A stretch of 37,824 nucleotides of DNA from Deltaproteobacteria bacterium (GCA_019309685.1 JAFDFT010000004.1:1-37824); one strand, 5' to 3'; positions 1 through 8,932 are shown, counted from the stretch's first letter. Program-made: numbers and translations. The notes: generated by a model from the letters alone, not told the origin.

Positions 1-1330
1 CGATAGTGTTTTCCTCCAAAACAAATTCTTGAACAATTGGGTGAAAAAATCTTTTGTTATTATTCAAAAAATTTAGTGTCTCCATAGCCTCTTGTCTTGT
101 TTCAGTTGGAAATCCAAACATCGCTGTAAACTCACCCTTTAAGCCTGCCTTTTTAAAAAATTTGACAATTTCGAGAATATAATCGGGTTTCTGCATTTTT
201 CTCATCAATTCTAGAACCCTTGGGGAGAATGACTCTAAGCCAAAGCGAACATATTTACACCCCGCCTTTCTCAATAATCTCGGGATCGATGGGTCTGTAA
301 AAGCTCTATCAAGACAAGCCAAAGTACTCCATGAAATTTTCAGGTTTTCTTTTATTACTTTTTCAGAAAATCTTTTTAGGAATATTGGCGAAAAGGAATC
401 ATCTAGAAAACTAAAACTTCTAATGTTATGTTTTTTGATTAACGTTTTCATTATCTTTAAGATATCATCCGGGTCTAGAAGGACGTACCCTTTATTCATC
501 AGGCGATAAGTACAAAAAGCACATTTGCCCCAATAGCAACCCAAAGATACCCTTAGAGGAAGAGAAACACATGCGTAGTCCTTTAGAATCGACTCATCAA
601 AATAGGGTATAACCTTTAAATATTCTATACCGCTCTCAAAAGATCTTTTGCTTCTTTTATACCCTCTATCGGTCTTATAATATAAATTGGGGACGCTATC
701 GAAGTCTTTTAAACTCTCAAGAGTTTTGATTAATTTAAATAAAGGTTCTTCTCCATGCCCAACGACGAAATAATCTACGATCTTTGTTAAAAATTTATTG
801 TTTAGAAAATAACTAATGTTTTTTGTAATAATGGGACCGCCAAATACAGTCACAATTTTTCTATTAAATGATTTAATAATCTTAGCAATGTGAAAAGCAT
901 TATATAAATGGCCGTGGGACATGATAGAAAAACCAACCAAGTCAGGTTGTTCTTTATTGATAAGTGATCTTATAGAAAAATCCATCTCTGATTCTGAATC
1001 GACCTTTGTGTTACAATCATACTCTATTATCTCTTTAATGCCTTTTAGTGGACTTTGTGTTATTTTATAATTTTCACTTTCAGGATAAAATTTATGATAT
1101 AGTTTCAGGAGGTATCCCCTAATCCCTAATAAGTTTGCCAATCTTTTTACTAAACGAAAATAGTAAGGACTTTTCTTGTCGAAATATATATTCTTAATAT
1201 TTTTATACCCATTACTATTTAAAAATCCTATTAACGTTGCTATACCTAAAGAAATCTTAGGATAACTGTACTTCTTATTAAGTTCTCCATCAGAAGGGTA
1301 TAGTAGTAATGTCTTTAATTTTATATCCAT
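1..1330 (-). CDS. B12-binding-domain radical SAM protein (C-terminus cut by window edge)
   Basis: An open frame of 443 codons runs from ATG at 1330 to the left edge with no stop, so the C-terminus lies outside the window. The N-terminal ~225 residues look like a cobalamin-binding Rossmann region (motifs SIMSHGHLYNA, FGGPI and VVGHGEEPLF). A radical SAM core follows, with the [4Fe-4S] cysteines at 265, 270 and 273 (GCYWGKCAFC, spacing CX4CX2C rather than the classic CX3CX2C). Downstream motifs LACLDRAF, VRFGLES and FTAMFGFPTET fit the TIM-barrel core of this family. Members do methylations, ring rearrangements or RiPP maturation; the substrate cannot be read from sequence. It is the last visible gene of an A+T-rich minus-strand run with a GNAT and a DegT aminotransferase. 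No good Shine-Dalgarno is visible before the ATG. Confidence 0.85.
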   Translation of the reverse strand, partial: MDIKLKTLLLYPSDGELNKKYSYPKISLGIATLIGFLNSNGYKNIKNIYFDKKSPYYFRLVKRLANLLGIRGYLLKLYHKFYPESENYKITQSPLKGIKEIIEYDCNTKVDSESEMDFSIRSLINKEQPDLVGFSIMSHGHLYNAFHIAKIIKSFNRKIVTVFGGPIITKNISYFLNNKFLTKIVDYFVVGHGEEPLFKLIKTLESLKDFDSVPNLYYKTDRGYKRSKRSFESGIEYLKVIPYFDESILKDYACVSLPLRVSLGCYWGKCAFCTYRLMNKGYVLLDPDDILKIMKTLIKKHNIRSFSFLDDSFSPIFLKRFSEKVIKENLKISWSTLACLDRAFTDPSIPRLLRKAGCKYVRFGLESFSPRVLELMRKMQKPDYILEIVKFFKKAGLKGEFTAMFGFPTETRQEAMETLNFLNNNKRFFHPIVQEFVLEENTI

Positions 1331-1455
1331 ATCATATCTGCTGAGAGTTTGCCCTCAGCTATGTCCCCCAGCTGTCGCCACAAGGTAAATTTAGCCAATA
1401 AATGGATTGGCCACAAACGGTTACATATTTGCCATATTAATCCAAGCTTTCAAAC

Positions 1456-2085
1456 TCATTCCATAGAATATTTTTTAGGATATAGAAAAGATTTACCAAT
1501 GATTTTCCCACGCCAAACAGCACCCATAGATTTAAATCCAAGCTTATCGGCCACTACTTTCTGCGATGGAATATTATCAAATGCAATTGAACAAAACGCT
1601 CTTCTTATCCCTTTCGACTTCATTGCTTCTAATCTTTTTATAAGCATTGCTGTTTGTATGCCTCTGTTCCGAAATTCTTTTACTGTATAAACATCAAATA
1701 AAGAAGCTTCGTATGGTTTTAACTGTACCATCGGATTTGTTTCATATTCTATCCAACCGTGGTAGATTATCTTGTTGTTCAACTGACAGATATGGCCCGT
1801 TCTTCCGGTTTGGATACGCTTTTGAAACCGCTTTCTTGTCAGGGGGCCAAAATCCCTTTCAATTAACTTTAAATGTTTTGGATTCAATAATTCAAAGAAT
1901 ATGTCATTAACTCGTATATCAGAGGGTATTAACTCATCAAGATTTTTGCAAAAAATAATATATTTATTAAGATAAAAAATCTTAGAGAAAGCTTTTTTAA
2001 CGGCATAAAGGAGTCCTTCTTTATAGCCCTCTAATTTCAACCTTGCTCTCAGCTCAAATAAAACATCTTTTAAATACAAAAACAT
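1456..2085 (-). CDS. GNAT-family N-acetyltransferase with N-terminal helical extension
   Basis: The C-terminal half is a GNAT fold: VYTVKEFRNRGIQTAMLIKRL is the acetyl-CoA pyrophosphate-binding segment (core RNRGIQ), followed by the beta-bulge region AFCSIAFDNIPSQ and the typical KLGFKSMG end. The first ~50 residues are basic and helical. I place the start at ATG 2085, which has AAAGG about 10 nt upstream. The frame extends to ATG 2220, but that start has no ribosome site, sits 6 nt after an in-frame TAA and would add 45 polar residues unlike the family. The gene lies between the radical SAM gene and the DegT aminotransferase gene, so a role acetylating an amino sugar or peptide made by those enzymes is plausible but inferred. 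Confidence 0.75.
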   Translation of the reverse strand: MFLYLKDVLFELRARLKLEGYKEGLLYAVKKAFSKIFYLNKYIIFCKNLDELIPSDIRVNDIFFELLNPKHLKLIERDFGPLTRKRFQKRIQTGRTGHICQLNNKIIYHGWIEYETNPMVQLKPYEASLFDVYTVKEFRNRGIQTAMLIKRLEAMKSKGIRRAFCSIAFDNIPSQKVVADKLGFKSMGAVWRGKIIGKSFLYPKKYSME

Positions 2086-2269
2086 ATTTATACTACCTTT
2101 AGTTTTACGATCTTTTATTTCTTGTTCAGAGTCATCATCAGAAACTGAGACATTTATTTTTCTTGCTGGTTCTTTAGTAAAAGAAACACCCGCTATTAAA
2201 AGATCTGAGGGATGCTCCATATATTATGTATCAATCAATTTTAAATTTTGTTTAACAGCATCCAACTCC

Positions 2270-3424
2270 TTAATTTAAATATGCAGCGTTGGTTTCTGCA
2301 ATTCGATCAATATCAGTTTTAGACATAGTATGAAAAAATGGAAGATAAACGATATTTAAATATTTCTTTTGCATTTCCAGGTGCTTAACATCTGTGCAAT
2401 GAATGTTTTTTAAAGGCCCAAAGTCATGGTAGCCTTTTGTCGCGTCAATTTTATGTTTTTGTAAAAATTTAATTAGCGCTGAAGAATTCTTTGAAATTAC
2501 AGGGAAGCACCAAAAAGTATGGTGATTTGACTTATAACCGATACGGTTTTCTAAAGGAATTTTATCCAGAAAATATCGACCCAGTTTAGTTCTTTTCTGA
2601 ATTACACTATAATCGAATTTTTTTGTTCTATATTTCAATAAATACAATAAAGACCTTGAAGGTTTTTTTCTTATCCTTACAAATAAGTCTTTGTGATCTC
2701 TTTTAAAGTTATATAACAACCGATCAAAATCTATCCTCAAATACTGTAATAGAGGATAAAAAATTGAATAAATGAAATTGCATTGAAGAAGTTTAATAAA
2801 AACAAATTTATTTATTTTGAAAAAATATTTCAAATTAGATTGAGATGGATAATTGCTTTGAATATCTTTCATCTTTGTCAAAATTTCTCTGTCTTTAACT
2901 GATAAAACCGCACCCCCGAGGCATGTTGCTGTTTTTTTGGGCCCAAAACTATATAAAGATATATCTGAACCTTCATAACCTGAAATGTCTCCATCAAATA
3001 CCTGTGCTGAATCTTCAATTAAATACAGATTATTTTTTTGGCAAATTTTATAAACATCATTTAACTCCATCCTGCTTCCAAATAAATGAGCAATTAGGAT
3101 AGCTTTGGTTTTTTTTGTTATTTCCTGTTCAATATCATTGCTATCAACATGTAAATTATCAAAATCAATTGAAACCGGTTTTGGTCTTAATCCATGCTTT
3201 TCGATAAGTTCAAACATTTCATATATATTTATTCCTGAAACAATAATTTCACTCCCCTTCTTTAAATTCAGGGAACTTAAAAATAAGTCAAGTCCTGTTC
3301 TTACTGAAAGGCAAAACAAATGATCTCCCTCTAGTAAATCATGTTTCTTTTTAAAATTTAAACAATGGATAAGTGCAATGAAAAGCTCTTTAAATCCAAT
3401 ATCAATTTTTCTTCTAATAATCAT
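2270..3424 (-). CDS. DegT/DnrJ/EryC1/StrS-family PLP-dependent aminotransferase
   Basis: 384 residues, usual length for the family. IEDSAQ (Asp138) is the PLP ring-nitrogen contact and YSFGPKKTATCLGGAV carries the Schiff-base lysine (Lys163 by alignment to the canonical K-x5-E/G-GG pattern). The canonical GEGG is replaced by C-L-G-G, marking a divergent subgroup. AHLFGSRMELNDV matches the family's conserved cofactor-domain helix. Such enzymes transaminate nucleotide-linked keto sugars or cyclitols in surface polysaccharide and natural product pathways. The gene is 35 bp downstream of a secreted Cys-rich protein gene and upstream of the GNAT, suggesting one operon. Substrate unknown. Confidence 0.85.
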   Translation of the reverse strand: MIIRRKIDIGFKELFIALIHCLNFKKKHDLLEGDHLFCLSVRTGLDLFLSSLNLKKGSEIIVSGINIYEMFELIEKHGLRPKPVSIDFDNLHVDSNDIEQEITKKTKAILIAHLFGSRMELNDVYKICQKNNLYLIEDSAQVFDGDISGYEGSDISLYSFGPKKTATCLGGAVLSVKDREILTKMKDIQSNYPSQSNLKYFFKINKFVFIKLLQCNFIYSIFYPLLQYLRIDFDRLLYNFKRDHKDLFVRIRKKPSRSLLYLLKYRTKKFDYSVIQKRTKLGRYFLDKIPLENRIGYKSNHHTFWCFPVISKNSSALIKFLQKHKIDATKGYHDFGPLKNIHCTDVKHLEMQKKYLNIVYLPFFHTMSKTDIDRIAETNAAYLN

Positions 3425-3459
3425 TTTCTTAATCGTAAAACCATCATATTGATTTCATA

Positions 3460-3966
3460 TTAATTAGAAATATCATACTCGTCACAGGTGCAGGATTTAC
3501 TTGTTGCCTCATCATAGCATTTTAGCTTCCCGCTATCTTCATCACAGCCAACTATGCCCCCGTGATTGGTGCAGCATTCTATTTTCTCGAGAGTATCAAT
3601 CTCCCATTGAATGTGATGTGTGCTTTTTACCTCCAGAGGATCGGACTCATTTCCAATATGAATCGGCGCGTCAAATTCAACACTGTCATCATTTTCCGTC
3701 AGTGTTACTTTTATATGTGCTTTTGCCAGGACTTCGTTAAAAATATTATAAAAGAATATCGTCGCTTTTAAATTTTTATCTTCCTCAACATAATATGTCA
3801 GATCTCCAGCAATATATAGAGAATCTTCCCCTTTTATTTCAAAACTATTATACTGGATATCATCATTAATATAACCGTTTCCAGGATAAACAATCTCTGG
3901 CACTGAATACGACAAAAAAGCCAGAACAAGAGGGATCCAAAACAATAGTTTAATTTTCAACCGCAT
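3460..3966 (-). CDS. secreted protein with C-terminal Cys-rich CTC module
   Basis: 168 residues. The N-terminus (MRLKIKLLFWIPLVLAFLSY) is a basic stretch followed by a hydrophobic segment, a probable signal peptide or anchor. The middle is acidic and beta-rich (ATIFFYNIFNE, AHIKVTLTEND), like a small extracellular beta domain. The last ~40 residues hold seven cysteines: a CC-x-N-H-G-G-I-x-G-C start, then C-Y-D and a final S-C-T-C. From memory this pattern resembles a short Cys-rich tail seen on unrelated exported bacterial proteins (HHGGV-GC...CCDGT..PTCTC); I cannot verify that here. It lies 32 bp after the livF stop, so it could be read with the liv operon or head the A+T-rich cluster. Function unknown. 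Confidence 0.7.
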   Translation of the reverse strand: MRLKIKLLFWIPLVLAFLSYSVPEIVYPGNGYINDDIQYNSFEIKGEDSLYIAGDLTYYVEEDKNLKATIFFYNIFNEVLAKAHIKVTLTENDDSVEFDAPIHIGNESDPLEVKSTHHIQWEIDTLEKIECCTNHGGIVGCDEDSGKLKCYDEATSKSCTCDEYDISN

Positions 3967-3998
3967 AACCTCTATGTTTAATTGTTCTGAAACATAAG

Positions 3999-4706
3999 CT
4001 AAAGGCCCAGGTACGCCTTTTTTACGTCGTCATTTAAAAGAAGTTTTTTGGCGGAATCTGTCAGTGATATTCTCCCGTTTTCCATCACGTAACCTCTATC
4101 CGCTACTTTCAAAGCCAGATTCGCGTTCTGTTCCACAAGAAAAATGGTCGTTTTGTGCTCTTTGTTTATCTTTCGGATGATCCCAAATATCTGCTTTACG
4201 ATAAGCGGTGCAAGACCCAGCGAGGGTTCATCCAGCAAAAGCAGCCGGGGTCTTGCCATAAGTGCCCTGGATATGGCCAGCATCTGCTGTTCTCCTCCGC
4301 TTAACGTCCCGCCTGTCTGATGTTGTCTTTCAGCAAGAATTGGAAAAAGATCAAAAATATATTCCATATCTTCTTTGATATCTTTCCTGTCGGTTCTCAA
4401 AAAGGCTCCCATATCAAGATTTTCCAGAACGGATAAATACGGAAATATCCGGCGCCCCTCAGGCACCTGGCTGATGCCAAGTGAAACGATTTTTTCCGGA
4501 GACATTTCATGAATAGGTTTGTCCTCAAAAACAACTTCGCCGGACCTCGGCGGAACGATCCCGGAAATTGACATAAGCGTTGTGCTTTTCCCGGCGCCAT
4601 TGGCGCCAATGAGCGTAACAATTTCTCCTTCAGAAACCTCGATATTGATGCCCTTTAATATTTGGATGTTCCCATAAAAGGTTTTGATGTTTCTGAGTTT
4701 AAGCAT
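3999..4706 (-). CDS. livF: branched-chain amino acid ABC transporter ATP-binding protein LivF
   Basis: Cytoplasmic ATPase of the Liv/HAAT importer. Walker A GANGAGKST, ABC signature LSGGEQQ, Walker B LLLLDEPSLGLAP and the H-loop region FLVEQNANLAL are intact. The frame extends to 4739, but ATG 4706 (MLKLRNIKTFYG) is preferred: it aligns with family N-termini, has GGAGAGG 7 nt upstream and overlaps the livG stop by 8 nt, typical of coupled translation. It pairs with LivG as the ATPase dimer energising LivH-LivM. Last gene of the livKHMGF run. Confidence 0.95.
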   Translation of the reverse strand: MLKLRNIKTFYGNIQILKGINIEVSEGEIVTLIGANGAGKSTTLMSISGIVPPRSGEVVFEDKPIHEMSPEKIVSLGISQVPEGRRIFPYLSVLENLDMGAFLRTDRKDIKEDMEYIFDLFPILAERQHQTGGTLSGGEQQMLAISRALMARPRLLLLDEPSLGLAPLIVKQIFGIIRKINKEHKTTIFLVEQNANLALKVADRGYVMENGRISLTDSAKKLLLNDDVKKAYLGL

Positions 4707-5487
4707 CGATGTCCTCTCCGAGATAGGCTTTGATGACAACAGGATTATTTTTTATTTCTTCTGTGGTACCTTCCGCAATTTTCTTTCCGTAGTCCATTAC
4801 GACAATATGGTCTGACAGGCTCATGACCACCCGCATATCATGTTCAATCAGCAGGATGGATATCTTCTCCTCATCCCTTATCCTCAATATAAGCTCATTC
4901 AGATCTTTTGTTTCCTGTATATTCATACCCGCAGCCGGTTCATCCAGAAGAAGGAGGAAAGGTTCCGTTGCCATGGCCCGCGCGATCTCAAGACGCCGCT
5001 GAGCGCCGTATGGAAGATTCATGGCAATTTCGTTCACATATTCTGACAGGCCTATTTTTTTTAAGATCTTAAAGCTATCCTCAACCACCTGCTCTTCTTC
5101 TTTCACTGTCGCTTTGCCTCTGAAAATGGCGCCGACAATTCCAGAGGACATTCGGCAATGCCGCCCGATCATCACATTTTCCAGAACTGTCATATTTTGA
5201 AAGAGACGAATATTTTGAAATGTCCTGGCAAGCCCAATTTCAGTAATTTTGTTAGGTTTTAACCTATTTGCTCTTTTACTCTTTTTCTTGGGAGGAAATA
5301 GTATTATTTCACCTCCGGTGGGTGGAAATATCCCGGTAATACAATTAAAGAAAGTGGTTTTCCCCGCACCATTTGGCCCAATTAGAGCAACAATTTCTTC
5401 TTCCCTCACTTGAATATCCAAATGGTCCAGCGCTCGCAATCCTCCAAAATTCATGATCAGGTTTTTCACTTTCAGGATGGTTTTCAT
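4699..5487 (-). CDS. livG: branched-chain amino acid ABC transporter ATP-binding protein LivG
   Basis: 262 residues. Walker A GPNGAGKTTFFN, the LivG-typical signature LPYGAQRRLEIARA in place of LSGGQ, Walker B LLLLDEPAAGMN and the family insertion MTVLENVMIGRH are all visible. The start ATG overlaps the livM stop by 4 nt (ATGA) and the end overlaps livF by 8 nt, so livM-livG-livF are translationally coupled. Partner ATPase of LivF at the inner membrane. Confidence 0.95.
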   Translation of the reverse strand: MKTILKVKNLIMNFGGLRALDHLDIQVREEEIVALIGPNGAGKTTFFNCITGIFPPTGGEIILFPPKKKSKRANRLKPNKITEIGLARTFQNIRLFQNMTVLENVMIGRHCRMSSGIVGAIFRGKATVKEEEQVVEDSFKILKKIGLSEYVNEIAMNLPYGAQRRLEIARAMATEPFLLLLDEPAAGMNIQETKDLNELILRIRDEEKISILLIEHDMRVVMSLSDHIVVMDYGKKIAEGTTEEIKNNPVVIKAYLGEDIDA

Positions 5488-6716
5488 TTTTTTGTTTTCC
5501 CGCCCAATACCATTGAACCTTGATGCTTAAATCGATGTCGGATATCCGGAACAATCCCCTGGGGACGAAAGACCATCATAATAACAAGAACCGCTCCAAA
5601 TGTTACCATCCGGTACTCAGAAAATGCTCTTAGGTATTCAGGCAATAGGATCAAAATAAACGCGCCAAAGATAACGCCTATGATGGACCCCATACCGCCC
5701 AAAACCACAATGCAAAGGATGGTAATTGATTCCCATACTGTAAAGCTCGCGGGGTTTATAAACGTCGTCTTGGCCGCAAAAATCACACCTACCATGCCCG
5801 CCCATGTTGCGCCCAATGCAAAAGCAGTCAGTTTTGTTTTTGTCCTATCGATTCCCATAGCCTGACAGGCGACCTCGTCCTCCCTCAAAGCAACCCACGC
5901 TCTGCCGATTCTCGAGTTTCGAAGCCTGTTTACAATAAAAATGGTAAACAGCGTCAGGCAAATCATAAAGAAATACATGAAAATGATGGAGCCCTGCAGG
6001 GAAAATTCTATTCCAAAAAAGCCCGGCCTGGGAATATTGGCAATTCCGCTGGGACCAAATGAAAATTCATTCCAGTTCTCCATAATAATCCGAATGATTT
6101 CACCGAATCCAAGCGTTACAATGGCAAGGTAGTCTCCCCTCATACGGAGAACAGGAAAACCAAGCAGTATGCCGAATAACGCGCCAATAAACGCTCCGAT
6201 AGGTAACGCCAGCCAAAAGCTTAAACCAAAATGGTAATTCAAAAGCGCATAACTGTACGCGCCCACCAGATAAAATGCCACATATCCTAAATCCAAAAGC
6301 CCAGCCAAACCAACGACAATATTTAGACCCAGCCCCAGCACAACATACATCAGCGCAGTGGTCATAATGTTAACTTGATAAATGTTAAAAATAAACGGAA
6401 ACGTAGCAGCAAAAAGTGTAAAGGCAAATAGTATGGGATAATACATTTTGGGCTCGTTCATTATCTGCTGCATTAAGGAAATTTTATCTAATCCACCGGC
6501 TTCAATCGTCTTTCGCCCGGATGCCATCTGCCTGAAAAGAAATCGCCAAGCAAAAGAGAGAAAAAAAACAGAAATACCCACAAAAAACATGTTTTGCCAG
6601 CGCCATTCAATCTCCTTTTGCACTGTATTGACACGGATTACCATGATGGGAAATGTTAAAAACATAAACCAAAGTGATGCCAGAAAAGACTTTTTTATTT
6701 CATTGAGTTTATTCAT
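5484..6716 (-). CDS. livM: branched-chain amino acid ABC transporter permease LivM
   Basis: 410 residues. It has the long N-terminal extension of the E. coli LivM type (the two-helix region before residue ~110) followed by the permease core: LNIVVGLAGLLDLGYVAFYLVGAY, RMRGDYLAIVTLGFGEIIRI and the cytoplasmic loop ALREDEVACQAMGID that docks the ATPase. It ends FRPQGIVPD, the usual C-terminus. It lies 21 bp after livH and overlaps livG by 4 nt. With LivH it forms the transmembrane channel for leucine, isoleucine, valine or related substrates. Confidence 0.95.
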   Translation of the reverse strand: MNKLNEIKKSFLASLWFMFLTFPIMVIRVNTVQKEIEWRWQNMFFVGISVFFLSFAWRFLFRQMASGRKTIEAGGLDKISLMQQIMNEPKMYYPILFAFTLFAATFPFIFNIYQVNIMTTALMYVVLGLGLNIVVGLAGLLDLGYVAFYLVGAYSYALLNYHFGLSFWLALPIGAFIGALFGILLGFPVLRMRGDYLAIVTLGFGEIIRIIMENWNEFSFGPSGIANIPRPGFFGIEFSLQGSIIFMYFFMICLTLFTIFIVNRLRNSRIGRAWVALREDEVACQAMGIDRTKTKLTAFALGATWAGMVGVIFAAKTTFINPASFTVWESITILCIVVLGGMGSIIGVIFGAFILILLPEYLRAFSEYRMVTFGAVLVIMMVFRPQGIVPDIRHRFKHQGSMVLGGKTKK

Positions 6717-6737
6717 TTCTTCATCTGATAAAAAATA

Positions 6738-7640
6738 TTAGACCGCCCGCGACTCTGACCTCCCCAGAATGCCAGAAGGTTTAAATATAAGAATAAGGAC
6801 CAGAAAGATAAACGCGAAAACATCTTCATAGTCACTGGAAACATATCCTGTCGCAAAACTCTCCGTCCAACCAAGAATAAGGCTGCCAAGTACAGCGCCG
6901 GGGATGCTGCCGATCCCGCCAAGCACAGCCGCAACAAAAGCTTTTATCCCTGCAATAAATCCAATATAAAAATTAATCTGTCCCACATGCGAGGCAATGA
7001 GAACTCCTCCCAGCGCTGCTGTTGCGGATCCGATAATAAACGTAACAGATATAACTCTATTGACATCAACTCCTACCAGCATTGCCATCTCCCTATCTTG
7101 AGAAGTTGCGCGCATCGCCTTTCCCATCTTTGTAAATTTGATGATAAATGTAAGCACTATCATTACAGCCGTTGTAGTGACAAGAATAGCGATCTCATTT
7201 GAACGGATAATGTGCGAATAGGGCTCGATAAACTTTAATTCAGGAATAAGGTTAGGAAAAGATAAAAAATCAGACGTCTGGGCCAGGAGGACATAGTTTG
7301 ATAGAAACATTGACATGCCGATTGCGCTAATCAGAGCTGAAAGACGCGGAGCATGCCGAAGCGGTTTATAAGCGATTTTTTCTACTGTGAAACCATAGGC
7401 GGAAGCATAAATTACTGCCGCGATAGACGCCAATACAAGTATTGAAATCGTGTTCAAACCCAGCATTGTCAAAACACTTGCAACGATTAGAGCTGTAAAA
7501 GCGCCAATCATATAGATTTCACCGTGGGCAAAATTGATCAGCTGAATGATACCATAAACCATTGTATAGCCGAGAGCAATGAGTGCATAGATACTGCCGC
7601 GTGTAAGCCCGCCCAGAAAAATTTCAAGAAAATATTCCAT
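6738..7640 (-). CDS. livH: branched-chain amino acid ABC transporter permease LivH
   Basis: 300 residues, about eight hydrophobic segments. The conserved N-terminus GGLTRGSIYALIALGYTMVYG leads into INFAHGEIYM; later come the loop MRATSQDREMAMLVGVDVN, the GGVLIASHVGQINFYIGF segment and the C-terminus FKPSGILG. Partner of LivM. It is separated from livK by 161 bp containing a hairpin, which fits the common pattern of making more binding protein than permease. Confidence 0.95.
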   Translation of the reverse strand: MEYFLEIFLGGLTRGSIYALIALGYTMVYGIIQLINFAHGEIYMIGAFTALIVASVLTMLGLNTISILVLASIAAVIYASAYGFTVEKIAYKPLRHAPRLSALISAIGMSMFLSNYVLLAQTSDFLSFPNLIPELKFIEPYSHIIRSNEIAILVTTTAVMIVLTFIIKFTKMGKAMRATSQDREMAMLVGVDVNRVISVTFIIGSATAALGGVLIASHVGQINFYIGFIAGIKAFVAAVLGGIGSIPGAVLGSLILGWTESFATGYVSSDYEDVFAFIFLVLILIFKPSGILGRSESRAV

Positions 7641-7749
7641 AGGAGTTTAGTCTCTTTGTTTTCCAGCCGTATGGCAATACACAATACAGCTTTCTTATTA
7701 CAGGAATTGGATAATAAATGAAGATTCGAAAAAGATGGTTTAAAGAAAT

Positions 7750-7780
7750 CAGGGGCCAGGCAACGGCCACCTGTCCCCTG
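7750..7780 (-). terminator. stem-loop between livK and livH (partial terminator or attenuator candidate)
   Basis: Two 11-bp arms, CAGGGGACAGG and CCTGGCCCCTG on the minus strand, pair with a single mismatch around a 9-nt loop. Only a weak T-rich stretch (ATTTCTTT) follows. The position directly after livK and before livH suits a structure that limits read-through or protects the livK transcript. Confidence 0.45.
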
Positions 7781-7801
7781 ATAAAACTTGCAACGGCAAA
7801 T

Positions 7802-8932
7802 CTATTTAATTTCTACATAAACGCTTTTTTGCACCTGGTACATTGCAAAGCCAACACCTATGGCATCTCCACGCTCATCAAACTTGATTTTACCATCAAG
7901 CTCTGTTCGCAGCGCTTTTGAAACTGCCTCATAATCCGTGGAACCTGCTTTTTCTATAGCATTGAGAAGTGCAAGTGTCGCGGAGTAGGCTTCAAGAAAA
8001 AATGCACCGGGATCTTTTCCATATACTTTTTTATGCGCCTCTACAGCTGCAATAGCTAAAGGATTTGTGGATATATCTTTAGGGCCGGTGGCGTAAACAC
8101 CTTCAGCGTATTCGCCCGCGACTTTGATAAATGTATCATCCCTTACCCCATCATCTGAAATAAACGGAATATCTATATTTTTCTTGCGCATCTGCATAAC
8201 TATCTTAGATGCTTCAGGATGATATCCACCGAATATAACGGCTTGCGCTCCTGAACGTTTTATTTTCTGAACAACTGCTGTATAATCAACCGCATTCGGA
8301 GTAACGCCCTCATATAAAACCACTTCCGCTTTATCCGATTCTTCTAAAAACTGCTTTACATACTCGGCCAGGCCCTTACCGTAATCTCCCTTATCATGCA
8401 GCACGGCAATTTTAGTCACTTTCAGCTCTTTTAAAGTAAAATCAACTTCAAGCCTTGCCTGTGAGTCATCTGACGCGATGGTCCTGAAAAAGTTGGGGTA
8501 ATTGCCGCTTTGGGTTAACGAGGGGTTGGTAGCTGATGGGGACATGCAAATAATATTTGAATCTTTATAAATACCAAGTGCCGCCTTTGTTGCTCCGCTG
8601 CAAATATGGCCCAATACCACATGAACTTGCTGGGATATTAATTTGGTTGCAGTATTTGTAGCTAATTCCGGCTTGCAGGCATCATCTTCAATGAACAGCT
8701 CTATTTTTCTACCAAGAACACCCCCCTTGGCGTTAATTTCCTCAACAACCAGTTTAGCGGCATTTATACTTGGAATTCCATAACTCGCAAGATCGCCGCT
8801 ATGTGCCCCCGCAACACCTAACTTTATCGGCCCCGTTGCTTCTTCTTTCTTTTCACAGGAAAAAAGAAAAAAACCGGACAAACAAAATATCAGGATTATC
8901 AAAAACAGGTTTTTAAAATGCTTTTTGCGCAT
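7802..8932 (-). CDS. livK: branched-chain amino acid ABC transporter substrate-binding lipoprotein LivK/LivJ
   Basis: 376 residues from the preferred ATG at 8932; the frame also has ATG 8938, but the ribosome site AAGGGAGG (8941-8948) is 8 nt from 8932 and only 2 nt from 8938. A hydrophobic signal ending FLFSCEKKEEA is a lipobox, so the mature protein should be tethered by its cysteine. The body is a type I periplasmic binding fold (KLGVAGAHSGDLASYG, IELFIEDDACKPELA, VLHDKGDYGKG, AVIFGGYHPEASKI). It delivers substrate to LivHM. It is divergent from nadK and has its own sigma70-like promoter. Confidence 0.93.
   Translation of the reverse strand: MRKKHFKNLFLIILIFCLSGFFLFSCEKKEEATGPIKLGVAGAHSGDLASYGIPSINAAKLVVEEINAKGGVLGRKIELFIEDDACKPELATNTATKLISQQVHVVLGHICSGATKAALGIYKDSNIICMSPSATNPSLTQSGNYPNFFRTIASDDSQARLEVDFTLKELKVTKIAVLHDKGDYGKGLAEYVKQFLEESDKAEVVLYEGVTPNAVDYTAVVQKIKRSGAQAVIFGGYHPEASKIVMQMRKKNIDIPFISDDGVRDDTFIKVAGEYAEGVYATGPKDISTNPLAIAAVEAHKKVYGKDPGAFFLEAYSATLALLNAIEKAGSTDYEAVSKALRTELDGKIKFDERGDAIGVGFAMYQVQKSVYVEIK

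Noticed and set aside
1349..1690. 113-codon plus-strand frame over the GNAT 3' end
   Set aside because: Opposite strand of the GNAT coding region, and no ribosome site; the minus-strand product has clear GNAT motifs.
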